From positions 83,720-147,719 of the forward strand of contig DATMYF010000182.1 in the NCBI GenBank assembly GCA_035561075.1: a DNA stretch of 64,000 nucleotides. Reading direction: 5' to 3'. Below are positions 17,016 through 25,105 of the stretch, piece by piece. Under the pieces are notes generated by a model. The model was not told the origin of the DNA. It searched no databases and saw only the letters and a list, made by a program, of their open reading frames with translations. Each line of letters opens with the position of its first letter. Positions within the stretch are counted from its first letter, which is position 1. The stretch is from JAMCRM01 sp035561075 (GTDB lineage Bacteria; Acidobacteriota; Terriglobia; Bryobacterales; Bryobacteraceae). Both the position numbers and the translations under genes were made by a program.

Positions 17016-18911
17016 TCACGGAGCCGTCGCCGGCGCTGCATCCATGGTGCCTTTAATCTTTTCGGCTAGTTGCCGGGAGGTGTAAGGCTTCTGCAGAAAT
17101 CCACTGATGCGGCTGCCAAACCGCCGGGCGGCTTCCTGCTCGTCGTAGCCGCTGGTCGCGATCACGCGCATCCCCGGGTACATTCTGACGATGTGCTCCA
17201 TGGCTTCCTCGCCCGCCATCACCGGCATCATCATATCGAGCAGGACCACCCCGATCTCCCTACCGCTCTCCCGAATGATGTCCACGGCTTCCTGCCCGTT
17301 CACCGCCAGCAGCACCTTATAGCCGCGGATTTCAAGCGTCGCTTTAGCCATCCGCCGCACCATATCCTCGTCATCGGCCACCAGGACGGTACCGCTACCG
17401 ACATGCGCACGCACCACGGCCGGCCGGGGTGCCGTCACGACAGCAGGCATCAGCACCCGGAATGTGGTGCCCTTGGCAGGCTCACTCGAGATTTCGATCA
17501 TGCCGCGGTGTCCCCGCACAATTCCGGAAACCGCCGAAAGCCCCAGCCCGCGTCCGGTGAACTTCGTCGTGAAGAACGGGTCGAAAAGACGGGTGCGCAC
17601 GTGCTCGTCCATCCCGCACCCCGTGTCCCGTACCTCCAGCCAGACGTAATCACCGGCCGTTGCGTCGCCGGTGGGCTCGGAGACATGCTTTATCCCGGTG
17701 GCCACCCGGATGGTCCCGGGTGCCTCCCCAATGGCTTCGGCCGCATTGATGACAAGATTGAAAAGCGCCTGCTGAATCTGCGCCGGATCCGCCTCCACCA
17801 GCGGCAACCCCTTCGCGAGCGCAATCTCCAGCAGCACTTTCTTCGGTACGGACGAACGCAGCAATCCTTCCATCTCTGAGATGATGGCCGAAACGTCGAG
17901 CCGCCGCAGAATAAAGCGGCCCTTCCCGGAGTAGGCCAGCAACTGGCGCGTAAGGTCCGCGGCGCGGTTGCTCGCCCGCATCACTTCTTCGATCTTTTCG
18001 CGAAACGGATGGTCTGGGGCCAGATCGCTCAGGACGAGGCTCGCATTCCCCATGATGCTGGTGAGCAGGTTGTTGAAATCGTGTGCCACCCCGCCGGCAA
18101 GCTGCCCGATGCTCTCAAACTTCTGCGCCTCGCGGAACTGTTCCTCCAGTTGCTTGCGTTCGGTGACGTCCGCAACCACGTAGACTGCGCCGTTCAATTC
18201 GCGGCTGGGGCCCGTAAGCACCGGGTCCACAGTGACGTGGAACCACCGGCCGCGGTGTTGTACGTCCAGCTCTTCGCGGCGAAGGCTGTCCGCCATTCGG
18301 ATGAACGCGAATCGGTCCGGCGGTTCGCTGGCGGGCTCCCACAGGTGATAGCAGATCTCGCCTGAAAGTCGTTCCGCGACCCGGCCGGTCAGGCGCTCCA
18401 GCGCGCGGTTCCACCTCACAATTCGCCCTTCGCGGTCGAGCAGCGCCACACCATCGGACATGGCGTCGAAAGTCGTCTGCCATTGCTCCGCGAGCAGCCG
18501 CATGGCATCCTCGGCCTCCCTGATTCTCAGGGTGGCCCGGATGGTAGCCAACAGCACTTCCGGCTCCACGGGTTCGGTCAGGTAGTTGTCCGCACCGCTA
18601 TTGAGGCCATGCGCCTGGTGGGATGCTTCGATCGACGAGGCGCTAATGTGCAGCACCGGGATGTGAGCCGTTTGGGGATCCGACTTGATCCGGTGGCACA
18701 CCTCGAAACCGCTGATATCCGGCAGATTGACGTCCAGCAGCACCAGGTCCGGCGGTTTCGTTGCCACCTGCGTCAGCGCTTCGGTGCCGCTGCTCGCTTC
18801 CGTCACGCCAAAGCCTGCCCCGCGCAGTACACGACTGATGGCGTAGCGCCCGGCCTCGTGATCGTCCACATTTAAAATCAGGGGCTTATCGCGGCGCTGG
18901 TTAGGAACCAT
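17016..18911 (-). CDS. Hybrid histidine kinase REC-PAS-HisKA-HATPase-REC
   Basis: The protein has 631 residues. In order: receiver domain 10-125 with phospho-acceptor Asp60 ('LVLLDVNLP'), PAS 135-255, HisKA with His277 ('GGVAHDFNNLL'), HATPase around 380-490 ('NLVINAAEA', 'DTGCGM', 'GRGLGLS') and a C-terminal receiver with Asp559 ('VVLLDMMMPV'). There is no membrane segment, so it is cytosolic. The first receiver has Glu113 where receivers normally carry a conserved Lys ('LTEPVEP'). It overlaps the upstream kinase gene by 11 bases and is the last gene of the stressosome run, so it is a likely output of that system. Confidence 0.9.
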   Translation of the reverse strand: MVPNQRRDKPLILNVDDHEAGRYAISRVLRGAGFGVTEASSGTEALTQVATKPPDLVLLDVNLPDISGFEVCHRIKSDPQTAHIPVLHISASSIEASHQAHGLNSGADNYLTEPVEPEVLLATIRATLRIREAEDAMRLLAEQWQTTFDAMSDGVALLDREGRIVRWNRALERLTGRVAERLSGEICYHLWEPASEPPDRFAFIRMADSLRREELDVQHRGRWFHVTVDPVLTGPSRELNGAVYVVADVTERKQLEEQFREAQKFESIGQLAGGVAHDFNNLLTSIMGNASLVLSDLAPDHPFREKIEEVMRASNRAADLTRQLLAYSGKGRFILRRLDVSAIISEMEGLLRSSVPKKVLLEIALAKGLPLVEADPAQIQQALFNLVINAAEAIGEAPGTIRVATGIKHVSEPTGDATAGDYVWLEVRDTGCGMDEHVRTRLFDPFFTTKFTGRGLGLSAVSGIVRGHRGMIEISSEPAKGTTFRVLMPAVVTAPRPAVVRAHVGSGTVLVADDEDMVRRMAKATLEIRGYKVLLAVNGQEAVDIIRESGREIGVVLLDMMMPVMAGEEAMEHIVRMYPGMRVIATSGYDEQEAARRFGSRISGFLQKPYTSRQLAEKIKGTMDAAPATAP

Positions 18912-20721
18912 CGGAAGCGTCCTTCCCTTTCGAGGCTATCATGGAATTCGCCGGACCGATTCTCTCAACCTGTACCCCGGCGGCGGTCAGTGCCGCATGG
19001 ATCTCGTGGGTGGCCTGCTCGCTGATGAGCACCTCTTTCGAGAGTACCGCCGCCGCCCCCCGCTCCAGTTCGGCACGTTCACTCGCCTCCAGGCTCTTGG
19101 ACGTAATTACGATCACCGGGATGCCACGCGTGGCCGGATCCGCTTTGAGACGCCTGAGTACCTCGAAGCCGTCCATCTCCGGCATCCGCAGGTCGAGGAA
19201 GATTACATCCGGCAGCTCTTTGCGCGCCTTGGCCAGACCCTCCACGCCATTCACAGCCTCCACGAAAACTACATCCCGCGCGTCCAGTGACTGCCGGATC
19301 AGGTACCGGGAGATCTCTTCGTCGTCTACGATCAGCAGCTTCCGGGCCGCCACCCGCCTCTCCGCCTCCCGCCCACCCACCGGGAGCGTTACGGAAAACG
19401 TGGAACCCTCGCCCGGCCGGCTCTCGACGTCGATACTGCCGCCCAGCAATTCCGCCAGCTTCGCGGTAAGGGAAAGTCCCAGCCCCGTTCCCTTCACTTT
19501 GCCCTGCAACGGGTTTTCAATCTGTACGAATTCCTGGAAGATGCGCTCGCGGTCCTCCGGCCGAATGCCGATGCCTGTGTCTGAAACAGAAAACGTCACC
19601 CTATCGTCGGGCTGCCTCTCGGCCTTCACCCGCACCTCGCCGCGCTCGGTGTACTTCAGCGCATTCGAGATGAAGTTTCTCAGAATCTGCGCCAGCTTGG
19701 ATTCATCGGTGATCAGCGATGGCACTTCCGGTTCTTCGAACAGCAGGCTAACACCTTCGTTCGTCAATAGCGGCCTCATCATCCCGCGAAGCGTTCCGAA
19801 CAGCGTGGCGACGTGCACCTCGGTGGGCCTGACCTCGGACTTCCCCGCCTCTACCCGCGAGAGGTCAAGCAGGTCGTTCACGATCTCCAGCAGGCTCGCC
19901 GCGGACTGCCGCATGAAGGTCACCTGCTTCTGCTGCTCGGGCAAGAGCGGGCCGTCAACCTGGTTGAGCAGCAGCCTGCTTAGCGCCATGATCGAGTTGA
20001 GCGGGGTCCGGAACTCATGGCTGACGTGTGAAAGAAAGCGCAATTTCGTCTGGTTGGCACGCTTGAGATGCTCGGCACGCTCGTCCAGTTCCGCATACAA
20101 CGCCACCACGCCGCGATTGGTCTCCTCCAGTTCGCTGTTGAGCCGGTTCAGTTCGTCCTGCCGCCGCCGCAACTCTTCCATGGCATGCAGCAGTTCCTGG
20201 TTCTCGTGCCGGAGTTCATCGAGAAGGCTGCGCGGAGCCTGTTTGTCGATCTCTCCGCCCAGCGCGGCCAGCCGCTCCCGAGTGGGATGCGGCGTCTTCC
20301 GGGGAAGCTTCTTCCGCAGCATCACCCGGGTCCCCTCGGTCGACGTCTCAGCCTCGAAGCCGTCCATCAGCCGCCGCGCCCCGATCATCCCCTGGCCCAG
20401 CCCTGTCTTCGATTTGTAGCGCCCCTCGAGCACCGCCTTCAGGTTCCGCATGCCCGGGCCGGTATCCGTAATCCGCACTACTAGAGCCTCATCACCCGGG
20501 GCATCCTCCACCAGAAACTCCACCTTGCCGTTGCGGGCGTAGCTCACCGCGTTGCGGGCAATCTCCGAGACGGCTGTGGCGATGCGTGTCTGGTCCTGTC
20601 GGTCGAACCCCAGCAGCGCCGCGATGTCCCGGGCCCGCTGCCGCGCCGTGACCACATCGTGTTCGCTCCTCAGCAGGACCGACAAAATCGGGGGAGGAGT
20701 CGCGCGCGCTTCGCCGCTCAT
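18901..20721 (-). CDS. RsbT/RsbW-like ATPase fused to hybrid histidine kinase
   Basis: The 606-residue protein has an unusual build. Residues 12-138 are an anti-sigma-type GHKL ATPase (N box 'SEIARNAVSYA', 'DTGPGM', 'GLGQGMIGARRL'). Residues 165-225 form a coiled coil. HisKA follows with His235 ('SHVSHEFRTPLNS'), then a second GHKL ATPase ('ILRNFISNALKYT', 'DTGIGI', 'GTGLGLSL'). A receiver domain has Asp510 ('VIFLDLRMPEMDG'). The protein thus has two separate ATP sites, one of the stressosome type and one of the sensor-kinase type. The start at 20721 is fixed by the ATGA overlap with the phosphatase gene; an upstream extension of the frame is only the shadow of that gene. Confidence 0.88.
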   Translation of the reverse strand: MSGEARATPPPILSVLLRSEHDVVTARQRARDIAALLGFDRQDQTRIATAVSEIARNAVSYARNGKVEFLVEDAPGDEALVVRITDTGPGMRNLKAVLEGRYKSKTGLGQGMIGARRLMDGFEAETSTEGTRVMLRKKLPRKTPHPTRERLAALGGEIDKQAPRSLLDELRHENQELLHAMEELRRRQDELNRLNSELEETNRGVVALYAELDERAEHLKRANQTKLRFLSHVSHEFRTPLNSIMALSRLLLNQVDGPLLPEQQKQVTFMRQSAASLLEIVNDLLDLSRVEAGKSEVRPTEVHVATLFGTLRGMMRPLLTNEGVSLLFEEPEVPSLITDESKLAQILRNFISNALKYTERGEVRVKAERQPDDRVTFSVSDTGIGIRPEDRERIFQEFVQIENPLQGKVKGTGLGLSLTAKLAELLGGSIDVESRPGEGSTFSVTLPVGGREAERRVAARKLLIVDDEEISRYLIRQSLDARDVVFVEAVNGVEGLAKARKELPDVIFLDLRMPEMDGFEVLRRLKADPATRGIPVIVITSKSLEASERAELERGAAAVLSKEVLISEQATHEIHAALTAAGVQVERIGPANSMIASKGKDASDGS

Positions 20722-21776
20722 GCCCGCCTCCGCTCTTTGACCACTACCACCGTGGCATCGTCCCGGCCGCGATTGAAATCCCGGTACAGCACCGCCGCGA
20801 TCATGGCCGCGCTGTGTTCCCGGAGACCGGGATACGCATCCAGCGACCAGTGCGTGGTAATCCCGTCGGAATGCAGCACCACCACCGCGCCTTCCGGGTA
20901 TGCGTACCGGAATTCCTGCACTCTGCGGTATTCGTGGCCGATCGTACCGGCGTGGGAGACCATCTGCTTGACCGTGCCGCCCTCCGCCACCACGGCGCCG
21001 GAGATATTGCCCACCCCCGCGAACGCCACGCCCCGCTCGCCGGTGCACACTCTCGCCAGGGCGACAGCCGCCCCCCTGGTGCTGCGTAGCGCGCCGTGCA
21101 TCCGCTCGATCAACTCAGGGAACTCGTTGTCCGGATATTCACGGAACACCTGCACCGCCCTCGCAGAAGCTTCGGCCGCTGCGGGACCATGCCCCAACCC
21201 GTCCGCCACCAGAATGAGGCAGCCGCAAGGGTCCGGTCTCGACGCCCACGCATCGCCGCATAGCTCTTCCCCATGCATCGGAACCGCAACGCCTCCGATT
21301 TCCAAGTCACTTTCACCGCACAGGTCCCGGCGTCCGGAGCCTTCCGGGAACACGCGCGCCAGAACAGCGGTCCCTTTTCCCGGCGTCGAATAGATCTCGC
21401 ATTCGGAGGAGAGCCGCTCGATGGCCCCCAGTCCCGTACCGGAACTGCCGCCGGTCGAATACCCGTCCTCCATGCTCCGCCTGACGTCCCGCATGCCGGG
21501 CCCATTATCGAGCGCCAGGATCTCCACGCCCCTCTTTCCGCCCCGCTCCGCCGGGCTGACGAGCAATTCTCCCCCACCTCCGTGCCGCAGGATATTGGTC
21601 GCCGTCTCCGTGGCCACCAGCGCCACCCGGCCCGCCTGTTCCGGAGTGAAACCGACCCGCCCGGCCAACGCCGATGCTACACGGCGCCCCTCCGCCGCCT
21701 CGGTCGCCTCGGTCACCCGAACTACCGTCGTCCCCCGTAGCACCGTGGTCCCCATACTCTGTTCTATGCTCGCCAT
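20718..21776 (-). CDS. GHKL ATPase fused to RsbX/SpoIIE-type phosphatase
   Basis: The protein has 352 residues. The N-terminal half (20-140) is an RsbT/RsbW-type ATPase with N box 'ATETATNILRHGGGG', Asp90 ('LDNGPGM') and 'GTGLGAIERL'. The C-terminal half (160-352) is a PP2C/SpoIIE-type phosphatase with metal Asp residues 175 ('CGDAW') and 192 ('VADGLGHGPAAAEAS'), 'LHSDGITTHW' and the terminal 'GRDDATVVVVKE'. In stressosomes a kinase phosphorylates RsbR/RsbS and RsbX removes the phosphates; here a phosphatase is joined to an ATPase domain. It overlaps the rsbT-like gene by 13 bases. Confidence 0.9.
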   Translation of the reverse strand: MASIEQSMGTTVLRGTTVVRVTEATEAAEGRRVASALAGRVGFTPEQAGRVALVATETATNILRHGGGGELLVSPAERGGKRGVEILALDNGPGMRDVRRSMEDGYSTGGSSGTGLGAIERLSSECEIYSTPGKGTAVLARVFPEGSGRRDLCGESDLEIGGVAVPMHGEELCGDAWASRPDPCGCLILVADGLGHGPAAAEASARAVQVFREYPDNEFPELIERMHGALRSTRGAAVALARVCTGERGVAFAGVGNISGAVVAEGGTVKQMVSHAGTIGHEYRRVQEFRYAYPEGAVVVLHSDGITTHWSLDAYPGLREHSAAMIAAVLYRDFNRGRDDATVVVVKERRRA

Positions 21777-22171
21777 CGCGTGATGGTTACCCTTGTGCCC
21801 TGCCCAGGTCCCGACCGCAGTTCGAATTCATTGGACAGCCGCTTGGCTCCGCCCAGCCCCAGCCCCAATCCTCCCCCGGTTGTGAACCCATCCCGCAAAG
21901 CGGATTGAATGTCCGGAATGCCCGGCCCTTCATCGACGAACGTCAACCGCAGACCCCTCTTACCACCCTCGTTCAGTGCTTCGAGGGTGACCGCACCGCC
22001 TCCCCCATGAATCACCGTATTGCGCGCCAGTTCGCTCGCGGCAGTCACGATCTTGGTCTGGTCCACGAGGCCGAAACCCAGTTCCACGGCCCACCTCCTC
22101 ACCGCCTGCCGTGCTGGCACGATCTCCTCCGATGCCCGCAAAGGCAGCGTCTCGGACTTCAGGATTGCCAT
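21764..22171 (-). CDS. rsbT: RsbT-like serine/threonine kinase
   Basis: The protein has 135 residues and is a single GHKL domain. The N box is 'ASELARNTVIHGGGG', G1 'DEGPGIPD' and G2 'GGLGLGLGGAKRL', all intact. In the stressosome, RsbT is held by RsbR-RsbS, phosphorylates their STAS domains on stress, and is then freed to act on a partner. In Bacillus the partner is the RsbU phosphatase; no RsbU is visible here. The gene lies directly between the rsbS-like gene and the ATPase-phosphatase gene. Confidence 0.9.
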   Translation of the reverse strand: MAILKSETLPLRASEEIVPARQAVRRWAVELGFGLVDQTKIVTAASELARNTVIHGGGGAVTLEALNEGGKRGLRLTFVDEGPGIPDIQSALRDGFTTGGGLGLGLGGAKRLSNEFELRSGPGQGTRVTITRWRA

Positions 22172-22175
22172 GCCG

Positions 22176-22541
22176 TTAAACCCGGCGCCCCAGGCTGTTC
22201 CGCAGCAGACCCATCCCTTTCTCGACGTTCAGGGCCGTACGCACTCCTTGCAGCGAGAGTCCCAGTTCCACCAATGTGATCGCCACCGAAGGCTGCATCC
22301 CCACCACTACCGTCTCGGCATCCAGAATGCGCGACATGGAGGCGATGTTCGCCAGCATACGGCCGATGAACGAATCCACCATCTCGAGCGACGAAATATC
22401 GATCAGCACACCCTTCGCCCGCGCCGTAACAATGCGGTCCGTCAAATCCTCCTGGAGCGCCATCGCCAGGCGGTCGTGCATGTCCACTTGAATCGTGACG
22501 AGCAGGTACTCGCCCATCTTCAGAATCGGAATTCGGTCCAT
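22176..22541 (-). CDS. rsbS: RsbS-like STAS protein
   Basis: This is a stand-alone STAS domain of 121 residues, the stressosome scaffold partner that sequesters RsbT. The phosphorylatable Ser is Ser57 in 'SSLEMVDSFIGRML', matching the regulated Ser of Bacillus RsbS by position. Typical C-terminal segments 'VVVGMQPSVAITLVELG' and 'ALNVEKGMGLL' are present. Four bases separate it from rsbT and nine from rsbR. Confidence 0.92.
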   Translation of the reverse strand: MDRIPILKMGEYLLVTIQVDMHDRLAMALQEDLTDRIVTARAKGVLIDISSLEMVDSFIGRMLANIASMSRILDAETVVVGMQPSVAITLVELGLSLQGVRTALNVEKGMGLLRNSLGRRV

Positions 22542-22550
22542 TGCGGTTCC

Positions 22551-23417
22551 CTAGATGCGCGCTTCCCGCTTCACGATCGTGCTACCCGTTCTCTCCAGCG
22601 CCAGGGTGAACGCGTCAGCCAGCGTGGCCTTCGTGGTCACGTCAGTCAGCACCACCCCGAGATGCACGATCGTCTGAGCAATTTGCGGCCGTATGCCGCT
22701 GATCAGGCAATCGGCGCCCATCAGTCGCGCCGCCGCCACGGTCTTCAGCAGGTGCTGCGCAACCAGGGTATCCACAGTCGGAACGCCTGTGATGTCGATA
22801 ATTGCGATGCTCGCGCCGGTCGTCACGATCTGCTGCAGCAGGCTCTCCATCACAACCTGGGTGCGGGCGCTATCGAGCGTCCCGATCAGCGGCAGGGCAA
22901 GAATTCCCTCCCAAAGCTTCACCACCGGCGTCGAGAGTTCCAGCATCTCCTGCTGCTGCCGCGCGATCAGCTCATCTCGTGATTTCTGATACGCTTCCAT
23001 CGTCGAGATGCCCATTCGATCGAGTGCCAAGGTGGCCGTCCAGATGTCCGAGGCCAAGCCAGCGGCGTCGGCGTCGTACTCCTGGCGGAGACGCGCGAAC
23101 AGCGGCAGCTTCAGGGAAAACACGAACATGGCAGTGTCGGCGGGGCTGAAACCCATGCGGGCGCGCTCCCGCGAAAGATCCGCCAGGATGTCGCGCGCGC
23201 GGGACCATCGTTCCCCACTCCCGTCTGCCAGGCCCCCCTCCTGCGCCGCTTCGCGCAACGCGCCCAGGAACTCGCGGCATTGCTCCCGCAACTCCGTTTC
23301 CCTGATCAGCGCCCGGTTGTGAGTGGAGGCAAGCTGCTGCCGGACCCAATCCGAGAGGATTTCCGTTTCATACCTGCTCAGGACGTCGGCAATTCGTGTG
23401 TTTCCTGTTGGCTGCAT
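22551..23417 (-). CDS. rsbR: RsbR-like stressosome sensor
   Basis: The 288-residue protein has a helical N-terminal sensor region (about 1-155, no membrane segment) and a C-terminal STAS domain (165-285). The two threonines that are phosphorylated in RsbRA are present by alignment: Thr217 in 'DITGVPTVDTLVAQHLL' and Thr249 in 'ISGIRPQIAQTIVHLG'. The N-terminal part is of the RsbRD type rather than a haem globin, judged by its long charged helices. The ATG at 23417 was chosen because homology starts there. It heads the locus and has a consensus -10 box upstream. Confidence 0.9.
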   Translation of the reverse strand: MQPTGNTRIADVLSRYETEILSDWVRQQLASTHNRALIRETELREQCREFLGALREAAQEGGLADGSGERWSRARDILADLSRERARMGFSPADTAMFVFSLKLPLFARLRQEYDADAAGLASDIWTATLALDRMGISTMEAYQKSRDELIARQQQEMLELSTPVVKLWEGILALPLIGTLDSARTQVVMESLLQQIVTTGASIAIIDITGVPTVDTLVAQHLLKTVAAARLMGADCLISGIRPQIAQTIVHLGVVLTDVTTKATLADAFTLALERTGSTIVKREARI

Positions 23418-23456
23418 GCGCTCATTGCTCCGTATGCGTCGATTCGCACATTGGGG

Positions 23457-23462
23457 ATTATA
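23457..23462 (-). promoter_or_regulatory. Candidate -10 box of the stressosome operon
   Basis: On the minus strand this reads TATAAT, a perfect sigma-70 -10 hexamer. It would start RNA near 23450 and leave a leader of about 33 bases before rsbR. The matching -35 site is poor (CCCGAC at a 17-base spacing). Confidence 0.5.
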
Positions 23463-23518
23463 CACTTGGGCCTGACGGCGTCGGGCCAGGGGCGTCTGCT
23501 ATTTGGTGATCGGGGGCA

Positions 23519-24472
23519 CTAGAACGTGACGCGTTTGACGCGCGCGTTTGTGAGGAACCGCTCCACCTCGGCTCGCGCGGGGGCGGAGGCTTGGGCGCCG
23601 GCCCGGGTTACCGAAATGGCCGCCGCCGCGGAGGCGAACCGGATCGCTTCTGGAATCGACCGGTCGGCCAGCGCCACGGCCAACCCGGCGTTGAAAGTAT
23701 CACCCGCGGCGGTAGTATCCCGCGGCTCCACTTCGTACGCGGGGAAGTGGCATCCACCGTCCTCGCCGTCCCAGTAGCAGCCCTGGTCACCCAGCTTGAC
23801 GATGACCGACGCGGGACCCGCCTGGCGCAATGCCGCAGCCAGCGCCGGAGCGTCCCCAGGCGCTACCCGCGCGGCCGGCCTGCCCAGCAGCATCAGGGCT
23901 TCGCTCTCGTTGGGTGTGAGAATATCGACCTGCGACAGAAGCTCCCGCGGAAGCGCTTGCGCGGGAGCCGGGTCGAGCACCGTTCGGAGGCCCTCTTCGC
24001 GCGCCAGAGCCAGCGCCGCTGCTACCGTGTCGAGCGGCGTCTCCAGTTGGAACAGCGCCAGCGCCGCACCCCGGAAGACCTTCCGCATGGCTTCCACATC
24101 CGCCGCCGCTAGCGAGTGGTTGGCGCCCGAGGCGACCACGATGGAGTTCTGCCCCCCGCCGTCCACCCAGATCAGCGCTACCCCTGTGGGCTCGGACCGC
24201 GCCGCGTGCACCGCGCTCACGTCCACTCCCGCCGCCGAGAGGCTGGCCTTCAGGTGGTCGGCAAATACGTCGTATCCCACCCGCCCGACCATCCGGACCG
24301 CGACCGCGTCGCCTCCAAGTTTGCCCGCCGCACATGCCTGGTTGGCGCCCTTGCCTCCGGGAATCATCTGGAAATCGCGGCCCAGCACGGTCTCGCCCGG
24401 CGCCGGCAGGTGGTCCACCCGCACCACGAAGTCCATGTTGAGGCTGCCCACCACGACAACCGCGGGTTTCAT
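23519..24472 (-). CDS. rbsK: Ribokinase (PfkB family)
   Basis: It phosphorylates ribose or a related sugar at the 5 position. The 317-residue protein has the PfkB signatures 'GSLNMDFVVRVDHLPAPGET', 'PGGKGANQACAAG' and the anion-hole/catalytic block 'DTTAAGDTFNAGLAVAL', with catalytic Asp in 'AAGD'. It lacks a signal peptide. The ATG at 24472 overlaps the stop of the DUF507 gene (ATGA). No ribose transporter lies beside it, so other PfkB sugars cannot be excluded. Confidence 0.9.
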   Translation of the reverse strand: MKPAVVVVGSLNMDFVVRVDHLPAPGETVLGRDFQMIPGGKGANQACAAGKLGGDAVAVRMVGRVGYDVFADHLKASLSAAGVDVSAVHAARSEPTGVALIWVDGGGQNSIVVASGANHSLAAADVEAMRKVFRGAALALFQLETPLDTVAAALALAREEGLRTVLDPAPAQALPRELLSQVDILTPNESEALMLLGRPAARVAPGDAPALAAALRQAGPASVIVKLGDQGCYWDGEDGGCHFPAYEVEPRDTTAAGDTFNAGLAVALADRSIPEAIRFASAAAAISVTRAGAQASAPARAEVERFLTNARVKRVTF

Positions 24473-25056
24473 CGCCCCAGGTCGATTCCCAGTTTTTTGA
24501 GTTCTTCGGAGTAGTAGCGCCGGTGGAGCAGGTCCCACTCTTCGGTGCCTTCCGGGATCTCGCGCTTTTGCGTGCGGATCTTCTGGCGCGCCGCACGATC
24601 CACCTTGTCCTCTACCGTGAGCAGTTCCGTCATCTCCCGGACGATTTCGAGGCGCAGGTCGTTTGCCGGTTTCTTCACCCGAAGTTCGCGGGATTTCCGG
24701 AGCATTGCCACCAGCTTGTGCGACATGTCCGTCACCTTGTCGCGCGACAGCTTCATCGGATCCCCGCTGTCGCGCCCCGAGGCGCGGATCACCTTGCGCT
24801 GCGCAATCAGGGTGTTCTTGATGCGCCGGAACATCTCCTGGTAGCTCACGCCTTCCCGGCGCATATAGTCGCTGTACTCGCTCAGAATCTCCCGGACCTC
24901 ATCGTTGAGGCGGTCTTCCACAGCGAGTTCGTCGTTGATCACACGGGTGATCAGCTCCGTGACCCCGTCCGGGTTCACGGTCTCGATGAAGATGGGGCTC
25001 AGCCTTTTCACAAGCTGTCGCGAAAGGTAGGCGACGAATTCCCTGGCAAGCAACAT
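24469..25056 (-). CDS. DUF507 family protein
   Basis: The protein has 195 residues from the ATG at 25056. It is mostly helical and charged, with two similar halves: 'RQLVKRLSPIFIETVNPDGVTELITRVINDELAVEDRLNDEVREIL' (read in parts) and 'LRLEIVREMTELLTVEDKVDRAARQKI'. This repeated 'ELxxxEDxxxxxxxxxI' pattern is the DUF507 hallmark. The function is unknown. The C-terminal 'EEWDLLHRRYYSEELKKLGI' is also typical. It is coupled to ribokinase by a four-base overlap. Confidence 0.82.
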   Translation of the reverse strand: MLLAREFVAYLSRQLVKRLSPIFIETVNPDGVTELITRVINDELAVEDRLNDEVREILSEYSDYMRREGVSYQEMFRRIKNTLIAQRKVIRASGRDSGDPMKLSRDKVTDMSHKLVAMLRKSRELRVKKPANDLRLEIVREMTELLTVEDKVDRAARQKIRTQKREIPEGTEEWDLLHRRYYSEELKKLGIDLGR

Positions 25057-25105
25057 TGATTGTTTCGCATTGTAGTGTATCACGCGACATGGTTTATGAT
25101 CGTGC

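Noticed and set aside
20722..21048. N-terminal extension of the 606-residue kinase
   Set aside because: Gly/Arg-rich shadow of the phosphatase gene; ATG at 20721 fits the ATGA overlap.
17016..23465. A sigma-B-type factor in the stressosome locus
   Set aside because: All frames were read; none shows sigma region 2 or 4, and none shows RsbV.
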